Counted from the first letter of the stretch, positions 9,919 through 19,363 are shown. The stretch: DNA of 64,000 nucleotides from Maritimibacter sp. 55A14 (GCF_003122205.1 NZ_QEYE01000001.1:1-64000); one strand, 5' to 3'. Numbers and translations are program-made. The notes: generated by a model not told the origin, from the sequence alone.

Positions 9919-10821
9919 TCAGGCCGCCGCGGCGCCGACCTGGCCCAGGATCGCATCCACACCCGGTGCGCTCTTCACGCGCTCCAGCGCGTCGTGGCGG
10001 ATGTGATTCGCGGACATCTCGGCGCGCAGGTCCTTCTCGCTGACCTCACCGGCATCGAGACATTCGGCCAGGTAGGAGAAGAAGAGCGCCTCCTGCCGCG
10101 GGTCGGGATGCGGCTTGTAGCGGCCCGGCAGGCGGACCCCGGCCCCCGGCAGCCAGCGCCCGATCAGCGGCACCCGGTTGGTGAAGTCGATGGGCAGCCC
10201 CGTCTTCCAGGGCTGGGTGCGGCGCTTGGTGTTGTGCAGCAGCCGCGTATCCGCGCCCAGACGGTCAAAATCATTCCAGATCGTTTCCAACTCGCCGATC
10301 GTCTCGCGCGTCTCCTCGGCCAGGATGATCCAGTTCTCGTAATCCAGGTCGCCGCTGAACATGCGCTCGAGATTCCGCGCCATGTTCCAGTGGGTGAGTT
10401 TCGCGCAGTCGAGCAGCATGGCGCTGGTCGCGATATAGTCGTCGCGCCCGTTATGGCCGGGCCGCGGTCGCGCCAGGATCGCCTTGCCGCCCATGTCGCG
10501 GTCGAAAAGCTCCATGATGTCGCCGACGGCGAAAACATCCGGGTCGATCACCACCGCGCGTCCGGCATAGCCCATCTGCTCGGGCGGGCTGAAGCGCACC
10601 GGGGTGAAGCTTTGCAGATCGTCGTTGCGCCAGACCCGCCAGCCGCCGGCGCGCAAGAACTTGCGGCCCTCGTATTCCCGGAAGATCGGGAAGTCCTCGC
10701 GCCGGGTGATCTTCACCTCGATAGCGTCGGGGCGCGCCGACTGGCGCTTGAGCGAATGCCGGGCGACGATGGCGCCGGCCATCTGCTGGGCGTTGGTGTG
10801 AATGAAGACGGTGTTCGCCAT
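9919..10821 (-). CDS. GT8-like glycosyltransferase
   Basis: A 300-residue cytoplasmic protein with GT8-like features: an N-terminal strand NTVFIHTNAQQMAGA, a DXD-like motif in AVVIDPDVFAVGDIMELF, and a C-terminal LLHNTKRRTQPWKTGL resembling the H-x-x-G-x-x-KPW sugar-binding motif of GT8 enzymes. A start at 10836 is also open; 10821 (MANTVF) is preferred because conserved sequence begins there. It is convergent with the fusion gene and divergent from the flippase gene (119 bp between starts). Donor and acceptor sugars cannot be inferred. Confidence 0.68.
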   Translation of the reverse strand: MANTVFIHTNAQQMAGAIVARHSLKRQSARPDAIEVKITRREDFPIFREYEGRKFLRAGGWRVWRNDDLQSFTPVRFSPPEQMGYAGRAVVIDPDVFAVGDIMELFDRDMGGKAILARPRPGHNGRDDYIATSAMLLDCAKLTHWNMARNLERMFSGDLDYENWIILAEETRETIGELETIWNDFDRLGADTRLLHNTKRRTQPWKTGLPIDFTNRVPLIGRWLPGAGVRLPGRYKPHPDPRQEALFFSYLAECLDAGEVSEKDLRAEMSANHIRHDALERVKSAPGVDAILGQVGAAAA

Positions 10822-10940
10822 TGCGGATGCTTTCATCTGTTCTGCCGGGATCGGTCGCGCTAGAACCTACCCCCGCGGCGCGCTTGTGGGCAACCATCGA
10901 ATCGCCCTATGCCGCAGAGCAATTACGGAACCCGAGAGCG

Positions 10941-12260
10941 ATGACACAAGCCCCGACACCGGCATCGACCGAGCGCATCTGGCACAGGTTGCGCCGCAAT
11001 GCCGGCGTGATCCTTGGCGGGCGTGCCATCTTCGGCCTGGTCAATCTGGCCGCCGCCGCCGTGGCGGTGCGCGCCGTCGGCATCGAGGGCTTCGGCCTCG
11101 TCGCTCTCCTGCAAGCCTATATCCGCGTCATCGCGGGCTTCATCCGTTTCGATTCCTGGGCCGCCGTTACCCGCTACGGCGCCGTGCTGATGGAGTTCGA
11201 CCGTCCCTCGGACCTGCGCCGCCTGATGGGCTTCACTCTGCGGCTCGACATCATCGCCTTCGCCATCGCCATCGTGATCGCCATCCTCGCCGCGCCTCTG
11301 GCCGCGAAATGGCTGCACTGGCCCGATGAGGTCACCGCGCTGGTGCCCTGGTACGCGGTTACGATCCTGTTCATCACCGGGGCCACGCCGACCGGCTTCC
11401 TGCGGCTGGTGGACCGGTTCCGCGTACTGGCCGAACAGCATGCGCTCAACGCGGTGATCCGGCTTCTCGGCGCCGCCCTGGTGCTGAGCTTCGGCGGCGG
11501 TGTCGTGGCGCTTCTGGGCGTCTGGGCGGCGGCGGGTATTGTCTCGGGCTGCTACATGTTCGCGGTCGCCTGGCAGGAGGCGCGCCAGCGCGACCTGATG
11601 CCGCGGATGCGCGGTCAGTGGAGCGTGCTTTCCGACGGTTTCCCGCGAATCTGGCGCTTCGTCGCGCTCACGAACGGAACTGCCATCGTCGAGACGGTGA
11701 CCAGCCACGCCACCGTGCTGATCGTGGGCGGCATGCTGGGCCCCACCGGGGCCAGCCTCTTCGCACTGGTGCGCCAGATCACTGAATCGATGGCCAAGCT
11801 GCGCTCGCTCCTGGGCCCGATCGTCTTTCCCGAAATCGCCGGGCTGGAGGCGCGTGGCCAGCGCCACAGGGTGCGCCGGCTGGTACGGCGCACGCTTCTC
11901 GTCTCGGTCCTGATCGTGGGGTTGATCGTGGGCGTGCTGGTATTCGCGGCGGAGCCGCTGCTGGTTCTGCTCTTCGGCCCCGAGAGCGCATCGGCCGCGC
12001 CGCTCCTGCTGGGCGCGGGTGCGGCGGCGAGCCTGGCCGCGAGTGGTTTCGCGCTGGCGCCCGCAATGCTCTGCGTCGGCAAGGAGGTCGCCGTCTTCCG
12101 CACCGCGCTCATCGCCACGCTGCTCTTCCTGCCGGTGCTTCTGCTGCTGCTGAACGTCGCGGGGCTGACGGGCGCGGGGATCGCGCTGCTGCTGTGGCAG
12201 GGCACGATCTTCTTCAGCCGGATCCTGATCCTGCGCCGCGCGTTGCGGAGACCCGCGTGA
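10941..12260 (+). CDS. Polysaccharide flippase (Wzx/MATE-like, MVF superfamily)
   Basis: A 439-residue polytopic membrane protein with about twelve hydrophobic segments and the pattern of Wzx/polysaccharide-biosynthesis exporters: VILGGRAIFGLVNLAAAAVA in the first helix and RAVGIEGFGLVALLQAYIR after it. It would flip lipid-linked glycans across the inner membrane. The ATG at 10941 is favoured over the upstream in-frame start at 10821, which lies within the divergent promoter region. Its stop overlaps the next start as GTGA, implying translational coupling with the ELM1-like protein. Confidence 0.85.
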   Translation: MTQAPTPASTERIWHRLRRNAGVILGGRAIFGLVNLAAAAVAVRAVGIEGFGLVALLQAYIRVIAGFIRFDSWAAVTRYGAVLMEFDRPSDLRRLMGFTLRLDIIAFAIAIVIAILAAPLAAKWLHWPDEVTALVPWYAVTILFITGATPTGFLRLVDRFRVLAEQHALNAVIRLLGAALVLSFGGGVVALLGVWAAAGIVSGCYMFAVAWQEARQRDLMPRMRGQWSVLSDGFPRIWRFVALTNGTAIVETVTSHATVLIVGGMLGPTGASLFALVRQITESMAKLRSLLGPIVFPEIAGLEARGQRHRVRRLVRRTLLVSVLIVGLIVGVLVFAAEPLLVLLFGPESASAAPLLLGAGAAASLAASGFALAPAMLCVGKEVAVFRTALIATLLFLPVLLLLLNVAGLTGAGIALLLWQGTIFFSRILILRRALRRPA

Positions 12261-13288
12261 CATCGCCGCCACGTGTCTGGCTGCTTCTGGGCCAGCGGCA
12301 CGGCGACAATGCGCAACTGCGCGCGCTGGCTGCGGACCTGGGCGCGGAATCGCGGGAAATCCAACTTGATTTCAACGGGTTCTGTCAGCTACCGAATGCT
12401 GCTCTGGGCGCAAGCCTGCTGTCGTTGCGCGGACGGCCCGCCGAAGCCGCGCCGCCCTGGCCCGACCTGGTGATTGGCATAGGGCGGCGATCGGTTCCGG
12501 CGGCGCGCTGGCTGCGCGCGCGCTCTGGCGGGCGCACGCGGCTGGTGCATATGGGCCGTCCCCGCGCGCATCCCCGGCATTTCGACCTGCTTCTGACCAC
12601 CGGCCAGTACGCGATGCCCGATGCGGCCAACCTGATCCGTCTCGCCCTGCCCTGGCAGGCTCCGCTGGCCGAGCCCCCCGCCGCAGGCCCCGCCCGCCAT
12701 GTGCTGGCCGTTCTGGGCGGCGACAGCTGGACGGTCCGGCTCGACGAAGCCACGGCCGGGACGCTGCTGCACCGCGCCCGCGCGGCGGCCGCGCGGCACG
12801 GCCTGCCGTTGGCTGTTGCCACCTCGCCCCGGACGCCGCCGCGCCTCGCCGCGGCGCTCCGCGCCCGTCTCGGTTCTGCGGAGCGGTTCTACGATTGGCA
12901 CGCGGCCGGCGGACGCGACAATCCCTACCGGGAGTGGCTCGGGCAGGCCGCCGAGATCGTGCTGACCGGCGACAGCGTCTCGGCGCTGAGCGACGCGGTC
13001 TGGACGGGCTGCCCGGTGCAGGTCGTCGCGGCGCCGGAGCGCCCCTGGTTGCGCCTGATCACAAGACCCGGCACGCCCCTGCGTATCTGGCGCCGGCGCG
13101 GCGGCAACCTGGCGCTGGGCGCGCCGCCCCCTGATCTGGACGCACTCTTTGCCGATCTGGAGGCCCGCGGCCTGGCGCAGCCGGACCCCGAAGGCGGCTG
13201 GCGCCTGCCGCCCTGCTGCGCGGCGCTGGAAGCCGAGCGCCACGCCGCGCTCGCCCGCTTGCGCGCGCTGCTGCCTTGTGCGGAGTGA
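12257..13288 (+). CDS. ELM1/GtrOC1-family putative glycosyltransferase
   Basis: A 343-residue protein matching the family of plant mitochondrial fission factor ELM1 and bacterial GtrOC1. Recognisable are VWLLLGQRHGDNAQLRAL at the N-terminus, PDLVIGIGRRSVPAARWLR around 75-95, a repeated HVLAVLGGDSW near 155, and the C-terminal VLTGDSVSALSDAVWTG nucleotide-sugar-binding-like segment. The GTG start at 12257 overlaps the flippase stop. Family is known from plants and alphaproteobacteria; a glycosyltransferase role here is inferred from fold type and neighbours. Confidence 0.8.
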   Translation: MTSPPRVWLLLGQRHGDNAQLRALAADLGAESREIQLDFNGFCQLPNAALGASLLSLRGRPAEAAPPWPDLVIGIGRRSVPAARWLRARSGGRTRLVHMGRPRAHPRHFDLLLTTGQYAMPDAANLIRLALPWQAPLAEPPAAGPARHVLAVLGGDSWTVRLDEATAGTLLHRARAAAARHGLPLAVATSPRTPPRLAAALRARLGSAERFYDWHAAGGRDNPYREWLGQAAEIVLTGDSVSALSDAVWTGCPVQVVAAPERPWLRLITRPGTPLRIWRRRGGNLALGAPPPDLDALFADLEARGLAQPDPEGGWRLPPCCAALEAERHAALARLRALLPCAE

Positions 13289-13327
13289 TATCCGAGCGCA
13301 GGGTTTCGGGCCGTACAGTCAGGGTTC

Positions 13328-13404
13328 TGGTAGGCCCGGAGGGACTCGAACCCCCAACCAAAGCGTTATGAGCGCTCTGCTCTAACCAATTGAGCTACAG
13401 GCCC
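13328..13404 (-). tRNA. tRNA with CAT anticodon (Met or Ile2)
   Basis: The minus strand reads as a 77-nt tRNA with encoded CCA: acceptor GGGCCTG paired to the 3' strand, D arm AGCTCAATTGGTTAGAGC, anticodon loop CTCATAA giving anticodon CAT, and T arm GGGGGTTCGAGTCCC. A CAT anticodon may be elongator Met or the Ile2 tRNA whose C34 is changed to lysidine; I cannot separate these by eye. It lacks the initiator-type unpaired first acceptor base, so it is not tRNA-fMet. Confidence 0.95.
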
Positions 13405-13544
13405 GCCTGGCTCCCGTGATTACGTGCGTCGCGGGGGGCGGTCAAGCGCCACGGGATGCGCGCGGGCGGTTCCCTTCGCCGCGCGCTTGGGCTAGGAGAT
13501 GCGCGCGACATATTCAGCGGGCATCTGGCAGGGGACATCCGGCG

Positions 13545-14588
13545 ATGACGAGCGACAAGGGGCTGACCTATGCCCAGGCGGGCGTGGATATCGACGCGGG
13601 CAACGCGCTGGTGGAGCGGATCAAGCCCGCCGCCGCGGCAACCCGGCGCGCGGGCGTGGTGGACGCGCTCGGCGGCTTCGGCGCGCTCTTCGATCTCAGG
13701 GGCGCGGGCTACGCCGACCCGGTGCTGGTTGCCGCAACCGATGGCGTCGGCACCAAGCTGCGCATCGCCATCGACACCGGGCGGCTCGATACGGTGGGCA
13801 TCGACCTCGTCGCGATGTGCGTGAACGACCTGGTCTGCCAGGGGGCCGAGCCGCTCTTCTTCCTCGACTATTTCGCCACCGGAAAGCTCGATCCGGCCGA
13901 GGCCGCTCAGGTGATCGAAGGCATCGCCGAGGGCTGCACGCGCGCCGGCGCGGCACTGATAGGTGGCGAGACGGCCGAGATGCCGGGCATGTACGGCGCG
14001 GGCGATTTCGACCTCGCGGGCTTCGCCGTGGGCGCGATGGAGCGTGGCCAGAGCCTCCCCACCGGTGTCGCCGAGGGTGACGTGCTGCTGGGTCTCGGCT
14101 CCGACGGGGTGCATTCCAATGGCTATTCGCTTGTCCGCCGGATCGTGGACCGCTCAGAACTGGACTGGGACGCGCCCTGCCCCTTCGGCCCCGGCACGCT
14201 GGGCGCGGCGTTGCTGACGCCCACGCGCATCTACGTGCGCCCGGTGCTGGACGCTTTGCGCCATGGCGGGTTGCGGGCGCTTGCACATATCACCGGCGGC
14301 GGACTGACCGAGAACCTGCCGCGCGTCCTGCCCGAAGGGCTGGGCGCGGAAATAGCACTGGATCGCTGGCCGCTGCCGCCGGTCTTCCGCTGGCTTGCGG
14401 ATCAGGGCGGGCTGGAGCAGGCCGAGATGCTCAAGACCTTCAATTGCGGCATCGGCATGGTGGCCGTGGCCGAGCCCGGCGCCGCCGACCGGCTGGCAGG
14501 GCAATTGCGCGCCGCGGGCGAGACCGTAACCCCGATCGGCCGCGTAAGCGCCGGCGCGGGGGTGCGCTACAGCGGGGCGTTGGGGTGA
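13545..14588 (+). CDS. purM: Phosphoribosylformylglycinamidine cyclo-ligase
   Basis: PurM (AIR synthetase) makes aminoimidazole ribonucleotide in step five of purine synthesis. The 347-residue protein is of usual length, with [20 protein letters not shown] at the start, the catalytic/ATP segment [23 protein letters not shown] and the late motif [13 protein letters not shown]. The ATG at 13545 matches family N-termini; the longer in-frame extension would overlap the upstream tRNA region. It overlaps purN as GTGA and forms an operon with it. Confidence 0.97.
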   Translation: MTSDKGLTYAQAGVDIDAGNALVERIKPAAAATRRAGVVDALGGFGALFDLRGAGYADPVLVAATDGVGTKLRIAIDTGRLDTVGIDLVAMCVNDLVCQGAEPLFFLDYFATGKLDPAEAAQVIEGIAEGCTRAGAALIGGETAEMPGMYGAGDFDLAGFAVGAMERGQSLPTGVAEGDVLLGLGSDGVHSNGYSLVRRIVDRSELDWDAPCPFGPGTLGAALLTPTRIYVRPVLDALRHGGLRALAHITGGGLTENLPRVLPEGLGAEIALDRWPLPPVFRWLADQGGLEQAEMLKTFNCGIGMVAVAEPGAADRLAGQLRAAGETVTPIGRVSAGAGVRYSGALG

Positions 14589-15181
14589 CACCCCGGCGCG
14601 TCGCGATCCTGATCTCCGGCGGCGGCTCCAACATGGTGGCGCTCGTTGAGAGCATGACCGGCGATCATCCCGCCCGGCCGGTGCTGGTGCTCTCCAACCG
14701 GCCGGATGCGGCTGGGCTGGAGAAGGCCCGGCGGCTCGGCGTGCCCACCGCCGTGACCGATCACCGCCGTCACCGCAAGGACCGCGCCGCCTTCGAGGCC
14801 GAGATGAACGCCGCGCTCGACGCTGCCGCGCCCGACATCCTCTGTTTCGCGGGTTTCATGCGCATCCTGACACCGGGCTTCACCCGCCGCTGGGCCGGGC
14901 GGATGCTCAACATCCACCCCTCGCTCCTGCCGCGCCATCGCGGGCTCGACACCCATGCGCGCGCGCTGGCCGCGGGCGACTCGGAACATGGTTGCACCGT
15001 GCACGAGGTCACGGCCGAGCTCGACGGCGGGCCGATCCTGGGCCAGGCGCGGGTACCGGTCCGCCCCGGCGACACGCCCCAAAGCCTCGCCGCGCGTGTG
15101 CTGGAGATGGAGCACCGCCTCTACCCCGCCGTGCTGCGCCGCTTCGCCGCCGGCGACCGCACCCCGGTCCACCTGCCGTGA
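14585..15181 (+). CDS. purN: Phosphoribosylglycinamide formyltransferase
   Basis: PurN transfers a formyl group from 10-formyl-tetrahydrofolate to GAR, two steps before PurM. The 198-residue protein begins [17 protein letters not shown] (phosphate loop) and contains the catalytic block [17 protein letters not shown] with its asparagine and histidine, followed by [13 protein letters not shown] with the aspartate. The GTG start at 14585 overlaps the purM stop, and its own stop overlaps the GTG of the next gene. Confidence 0.97.
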   Translation: MTPRRVAILISGGGSNMVALVESMTGDHPARPVLVLSNRPDAAGLEKARRLGVPTAVTDHRRHRKDRAAFEAEMNAALDAAAPDILCFAGFMRILTPGFTRRWAGRMLNIHPSLLPRHRGLDTHARALAAGDSEHGCTVHEVTAELDGGPILGQARVPVRPGDTPQSLAARVLEMEHRLYPAVLRRFAAGDRTPVHLP

Positions 15182-15513
15182 CCGGGCCGGTCTCCGCGAT
15201 CCGCAATCTCGGCCCGGCCTCCGACGCGGCCTTCGCCCGCGCGGGCATCGCCACGGCGGACGAACTGCGCGCGCTGGGCGCCGACGACGCCTATGCCCGG
15301 CTGCTGGAGAGCGGCGCGAATCCGCATTTCATCGCGTATTACGCGCTGGTCATGGGGCTCCAGGGGCGCCCCTGGAACGACTGCCGCGGGGCCGAGAAAA
15401 CCGCGCTGCGCGCCCGCTTCGACGCGCTCTGCAAACGCGCCACGGCCGCGCCCGCCACGGTGCTCGAACGTGAGCTTGACCGGCTGGGCGTGCGCGCCCT
15501 CCCCACCCGCTGA
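15178..15513 (+). CDS. Stand-alone TfoX C-terminal domain protein
   Basis: A 111-residue protein corresponding to the C-terminal helix-hairpin-helix-like domain of TfoX/Sxy. It has IRNLGPASDAAFARAGIATADELRALG followed by AYYALVMGLQGRPWNDC, the domain signature. The N-terminal TfoX domain is absent. The GTG start at 15178 overlaps the purN stop, so it is translated with the purine genes. In gamma-proteobacteria full TfoX controls competence, but the role of the isolated domain is not known. Confidence 0.8.
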   Translation: MTGPVSAIRNLGPASDAAFARAGIATADELRALGADDAYARLLESGANPHFIAYYALVMGLQGRPWNDCRGAEKTALRARFDALCKRATAAPATVLERELDRLGVRALPTR

Positions 15514-15591
15514 TCCCGCCCTTCGCCTTTCGAAAAATACTCCGGGGGACGGCGTGGCGCAGCCGCGGCGGGGGGCAGCGCCCCCAGCAAC

Positions 15592-15620
15592 GAAAAATGC
15601 CGCCCCCAGGGGGACGGCAT
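15592..15620 (-). terminator. Rho-independent terminator of ndk
   Basis: Read on the minus strand, ATGCCG-T-CCCC pairs with GGGG-C-CGGCAT (one internal mismatch) and is followed directly by TTTTTCG. It begins 33 bases beyond the ndk stop codon. The adjacent plus-strand sequence GGGGGCAGCGCCCCC (about 15571-15585) forms another hairpin but has no T-run. Confidence 0.7.
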
Positions 15621-15652
15621 CGCGTCGCAGGCCCGACGGTGGCGGATCGGCG

Positions 15653-16075
15653 TCAGCCGACCAGTTCCAGCCCGGAGAAGAAATAGGCGATCTCGACGGC
15701 GGCGGTTTCCGCAGCGTCGGAGCCGTGGACCGAGTTTTCGCCCAGCGAGCGCGCGAATTCCTTGCGGATCGTGCCCTCGGCCGCCTCGGCGGGGTTGGTC
15801 GCGCCCATCACCTCGCGGTTCTTCGCGATCGCGTCCTCGCCCTCGAGCACCTGCGCCACGATCGGACCCGAGGACATGAAGCTGGTCAATTCGTCATAGA
15901 AGGGCCGCTCCCTGTGGACCTCGTAGAATTTCTCGGCCTGCGCCTTGGTCAGGTGCAGACGCTTCTGCGCGACGATGCGCAGCCCCGCGCCTTCCAGTTT
16001 GGCGTTGATGGCGCCGGTCAGGTTGCGCTCGGTCGCGTCGGGTTTGATGATCGAGAAAGTGCGTTGCAGTGCCAT
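15653..16075 (-). CDS. ndk: Nucleoside diphosphate kinase
   Basis: Ndk moves the gamma phosphate between nucleoside di- and triphosphates through a phosphohistidine. The 140-residue sequence is of typical length, begins [18 protein letters not shown], and contains the catalytic motif ENSVHGSD with the active-site histidine near residue 117 and [15 protein letters not shown]. It is monocistronic, with a terminator just downstream, and divergent from the ABC-F gene. Confidence 0.98.
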   Translation of the reverse strand: MALQRTFSIIKPDATERNLTGAINAKLEGAGLRIVAQKRLHLTKAQAEKFYEVHRERPFYDELTSFMSSGPIVAQVLEGEDAIAKNREVMGATNPAEAAEGTIRKEFARSLGENSVHGSDAAETAAVEIAYFFSGLELVG

Positions 16076-16222
16076 TGATGGTCCCTCTTGTCAGCGGCTC
16101 GGCGGGTGCCCTCTGCGCCCCGCCCCGGATCGTCCGGCTGCCCCGTAGCATGGGGGGCGCAGGTTGAAAAGCGCCAATACCCGCCGATTGACACCCGCAC
16201 GGCACTCGGGCAGAGGGACGCC

Positions 16223-18079
16223 ATGCTACGCATCAGCGACATATCCTACAGCGTCGAGGGCCGGCCCCTCCTCGAAGGCGCCTCCGCCACGATCCCGACC
16301 GGGCACAAGGTCGGGCTCATGGGCGCGAACGGCACCGGCAAGACGACGCTCTTCCGGCTCATCCGGGGCGAACTGGCGCTGGAGGGCGGTGAGATTTCCA
16401 TGCCCAGCCGGACCCGCATCGGCGGCGTCGCGCAGGAAGTGCCGGCCGGGCCGACTTCGCTCCTCGACACCGTGCTGGCGGCCGATACTGAGCGGCTGGA
16501 ACTCATGGCCGAGGCCGAGACGACGGGCGATGCCGCCCGCATCGGCGAGGTCCATGCGCGGCTGGCCGATATCGACGCCTGGTCGGCGGAGGCGCGCGCG
16601 GCCTCGATCCTGGTCGGGCTGGGCTTCGACAGTGCCGCACAGGCCCGCCCCTGCGCGGATTTCTCCGGCGGCTGGAGGATGCGCGTGGCGCTGGCCGCGG
16701 TGCTCTTCGCCGAGCCCGATCTGCTGCTCCTGGACGAGCCCACGAACTACCTCGATCTCGAAGGCGCTCTCTGGCTGGAAAGCTACCTCGCGCGCTATCC
16801 GCATACCGTCATCATCATCAGCCACGACCGCGGGCTGCTGAACCGTGCGGTGGGCGCGATCCTGCATCTCGACGAGCGAAAGTTGACGCTCTACCAGGGT
16901 CCCTACGACCAGTTCGACCGCCAGCGGCGCGAGGCCGCCGCCCAGGCCGCCGCGGAGGCCCGCAAGCAAGACGCGCAGCGCAGGCATCTGCAAAGCTATG
17001 TCGACCGGTTCCGCTACAAGGCCGACAAGGCGCGCCAGGCGCAGTCTCGTCTCAAGATGCTGGAACGGATGGAGCCGATCACCCAGATGAAGGCGGGCCG
17101 GTCGATCCAGTTCACCTTTCCCGCGCCCGATCCGCTCTCGCCGCCGATCATCGCGCTCGAAGGGGGCGCGGTCGGCTATGGCGGCGCGCCGGTCCTGCGG
17201 CGACTCGATCTGAGGATCGACCAGGACGACCGGATCGCGCTCCTGGGGCGCAATGGCGAGGGCAAATCGACCCTCTCCAAGTTGCTTGCCGACAAACTGC
17301 CGCTGATGGACGGACGGATGACCCGCGCCTCGCGGCTCAGGGTCGGGTATTTCGCGCAGCACCAGGTCGACGAACTGGTGGTGGCGGAAACCCCGCTTCA
17401 GCATCTCGCGCGCGCCCTGCCCGGCACGCCGCCCGCCAAGCTGCGGGCGCGGCTCGCCGGGTTCGGGCTGGGCGCCGATCAGGCCGAAACGGCGGTCGGG
17501 CGGCTCTCGGGCGGGCAGAAGGCGCGGCTGTCGCTGCTGCTGGCCACGATCGACGCGCCGCACCTGCTGATCCTCGACGAGCCCACGAACCATCTCGACA
17601 TCGAGAGCCGCGAGGCGCTGGTGCAGGCGCTGGCGGGTTACGAGGGCGCGGTGATCCTGGTCAGCCACGATTTCCACCTTCTCAACCTGACCGCGGACAG
17701 GCTCTGGCTGGTGGAAGGCGGCGCCGTGCGCGTCTTCGACGACACGCTCGACGCCTATCGCAGGCAATTGCTGGGCGAGAAACCCGCCGCGGCCGCTCCC
17801 GCCGCCCGGCCCGCGCCCGCCCGGCCCCGCCCCGCGCCGCGCGACCGGATCAAGGATCTACGCGCCGAGGTCGGCCGTTGCGAGGCGCGGATCGAAAAGC
17901 TCCAGGAGATGCGCGCGAAGCTCGACCAACGGCTTGCGGACCCCGCGCTCTACCTTCCGGGCAAGGCCGGGGAAGCCGCGAAATGGCAGAAGAAACGCGC
18001 CGAGGTGGCCGCCGGGCTCGAACTGGCCGAGTCGCTCTGGCTCAAGGCGCAGGACAAGCTGGACGCGGCGGAGGGCTAA
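16223..18079 (+). CDS. ABC-F family ATPase (translation-associated)
   Basis: A 618-residue cytoplasmic protein with two ATPase domains in one chain and no membrane domain, the ABC-F layout. The first has Walker A GANGTGKTT, signature FSGGWRMRVALA and Walker B LLLLDEPTNYLDL. The second has GRNGEGKST, LSGGQKARLSL and LLILDEPTNHLDI. The inter-domain linker (about residues 240-300) is basic and helical, and a C-terminal coiled coil (about 545-618) follows an Ala/Pro-rich spacer. ABC-F proteins act on ribosomes; subfamily (Uup or YheS type) is uncertain. The ATG at 16223 is the first giving a proper ATPase N-terminus. Confidence 0.92.
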   Translation: MLRISDISYSVEGRPLLEGASATIPTGHKVGLMGANGTGKTTLFRLIRGELALEGGEISMPSRTRIGGVAQEVPAGPTSLLDTVLAADTERLELMAEAETTGDAARIGEVHARLADIDAWSAEARAASILVGLGFDSAAQARPCADFSGGWRMRVALAAVLFAEPDLLLLDEPTNYLDLEGALWLESYLARYPHTVIIISHDRGLLNRAVGAILHLDERKLTLYQGPYDQFDRQRREAAAQAAAEARKQDAQRRHLQSYVDRFRYKADKARQAQSRLKMLERMEPITQMKAGRSIQFTFPAPDPLSPPIIALEGGAVGYGGAPVLRRLDLRIDQDDRIALLGRNGEGKSTLSKLLADKLPLMDGRMTRASRLRVGYFAQHQVDELVVAETPLQHLARALPGTPPAKLRARLAGFGLGADQAETAVGRLSGGQKARLSLLLATIDAPHLLILDEPTNHLDIESREALVQALAGYEGAVILVSHDFHLLNLTADRLWLVEGGAVRVFDDTLDAYRRQLLGEKPAAAAPAARPAPARPRPAPRDRIKDLRAEVGRCEARIEKLQEMRAKLDQRLADPALYLPGKAGEAAKWQKKRAEVAAGLELAESLWLKAQDKLDAAEG

Positions 18080-18083
18080 AGCA

Positions 18084-18695
18084 GTGGATCCATCGGTGGC
18101 AATCACGGCCTTCGTGGCGCTGTTCGTCATCATCGACCCGATCGGGCTGACGCCGGTCTTCGTGGCGCTCACCCGCGGAGCCTCGGGGCGCGCCCGGCGG
18201 GGCATCGCGATCCGTGCCTGTCTGACGGGCGTGGCCCTGCTGACCGTCTTCGGTCTGGCCGGCGAGGCGGTGCTGAACTTCGTCGGTATCTCGATGCCCG
18301 CCTTCCGCATCTCCGGCGGCATCCTGCTTTTCATCACCGCGCTCGACATGCTCTTCGAGCGCCGCAGCCAGCGCCGCGAGGGTCAGACCGCCGAGCATGA
18401 CGACCCGTCGGTCTTCCCGCTGGCCATGCCGCTCATCGCCGGACCCGGCGCAATGGCCACGATGATCCTGCTCGCCGGTCAGAGCGGCGGCGACCCTCTG
18501 CATCTTCTGATGGTTCACCTGGTGATGTTGGGCGTTGTGGGACTGGCCTTCATCCTCTTTCTCGCCGCCGCGCCGCTGGAACGCGCGCTGGGCCATACCG
18601 GCACGCTGGTCATCTCGCGGCTTCTGGGGATGCTGCTGGCCGCGCTCTCGGTACAGTTCGTGCTCGACGGACTGCGCGATTTCGGCGTGATCTGA
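18084..18695 (+). CDS. MarC-family integral membrane protein
   Basis: A 203-residue inner-membrane protein with six hydrophobic segments. It matches the MarC/UPF0056 family by FVALFVIIDPIGLTPVFVALT near the N-terminus and FPLAMPLIAGPGAMATMILL in the middle. The start appears to be a GTG at 18084, four bases after the ABC-F stop, giving a probable two-gene operon. Transport function of MarC proteins is not settled; the old link with multiple antibiotic resistance in E. coli was not upheld. Confidence 0.88.
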   Translation: MDPSVAITAFVALFVIIDPIGLTPVFVALTRGASGRARRGIAIRACLTGVALLTVFGLAGEAVLNFVGISMPAFRISGGILLFITALDMLFERRSQRREGQTAEHDDPSVFPLAMPLIAGPGAMATMILLAGQSGGDPLHLLMVHLVMLGVVGLAFILFLAAAPLERALGHTGTLVISRLLGMLLAALSVQFVLDGLRDFGVI

Positions 18696-18740
18696 GCCCG
18701 CCCCCTACCCATGCCGCGGGCGGCTCCCTAAATTGACCTG

Positions 18741-19322
18741 ATGGAGAACGATTCCCTCGCACGGCTCCTCTATCTCGTTCTGCTGGGCAGCGCGATCGGC
18801 GGCTATTTCATCGTGCAGAACCGCGGCAATCTCTCGCGGCTGGCGCAGCAGGGCGCGATCTGGGCCTTCATCTTCATCGGCGCCATCGTCGCGGTGGGGC
18901 TCTGGGATGACCTGCGGCGCACGGTGGACGGCCCGCGCGCCACGGTGATGGAGAGCGGTACAATCGAAGTTCCGCGCGCCGCCGACGGCCATTTCTACTT
19001 GCGCCTGGGCGTCAACGACACGCCGGTACGTTTCGTTGTGGATACCGGGGCCAGCGGCATCGTGCTGAGTCGCGAGGACGCGCGCCGCGTCGGGCTCGAC
19101 CCGGAAAGCCTCGACTACTGGGGCGAGGCCAACACCGCCAACGGCATGGTGCGCACCGCGCGGGTGCGGCTCGACAGCCTGTCCATCGGCGGCATCTCCG
19201 ACCGCAACGTGACCGCCTGGGTGAATGACGGGCAGATGGACCAGTCGCTTCTGGGCATGAGCTATCTGCAACGCTTCGCGAAGATCGAGATCGCGGGCAG
19301 CCGGATGCTGCTGCACCGCTAG
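18741..19322 (+). CDS. Membrane-anchored retropepsin-like aspartic protease
   Basis: A 193-residue protein with two N-terminal hydrophobic helices (about 8-25 and 37-55) followed by a single-domain clan AA aspartic protease. The catalytic motif VVDTGASGIVLS places the aspartate at residue 101, and DQSLLGMSYLQRF near the end is the second hallmark of the TIGR02281-type family. One catalytic aspartate per chain means it should work as a dimer, with the protease domain probably periplasmic. Its substrate is unknown. Confidence 0.85.
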   Translation: MENDSLARLLYLVLLGSAIGGYFIVQNRGNLSRLAQQGAIWAFIFIGAIVAVGLWDDLRRTVDGPRATVMESGTIEVPRAADGHFYLRLGVNDTPVRFVVDTGASGIVLSREDARRVGLDPESLDYWGEANTANGMVRTARVRLDSLSIGGISDRNVTAWVNDGQMDQSLLGMSYLQRFAKIEIAGSRMLLHR

Positions 19323-19363
19323 GCGCGGCCTTCCCTTGACCTGCAACATATGGCCTTGGCCGA

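Noticed and set aside
10821-10940. Upstream extension of the flippase to 10821
   Set aside because: The extra 40 residues are non-hydrophobic and lack conservation signs, and they run through the divergent promoter region; ATG 10941 is better.
15571-15585. GGGGGCAGCGCCCCC hairpin as a plus-strand terminator of the purM-purN-TfoX_C operon
   Set aside because: There is no T-run, and the tract looks like a common intergenic GC repeat; kept only as a remark.
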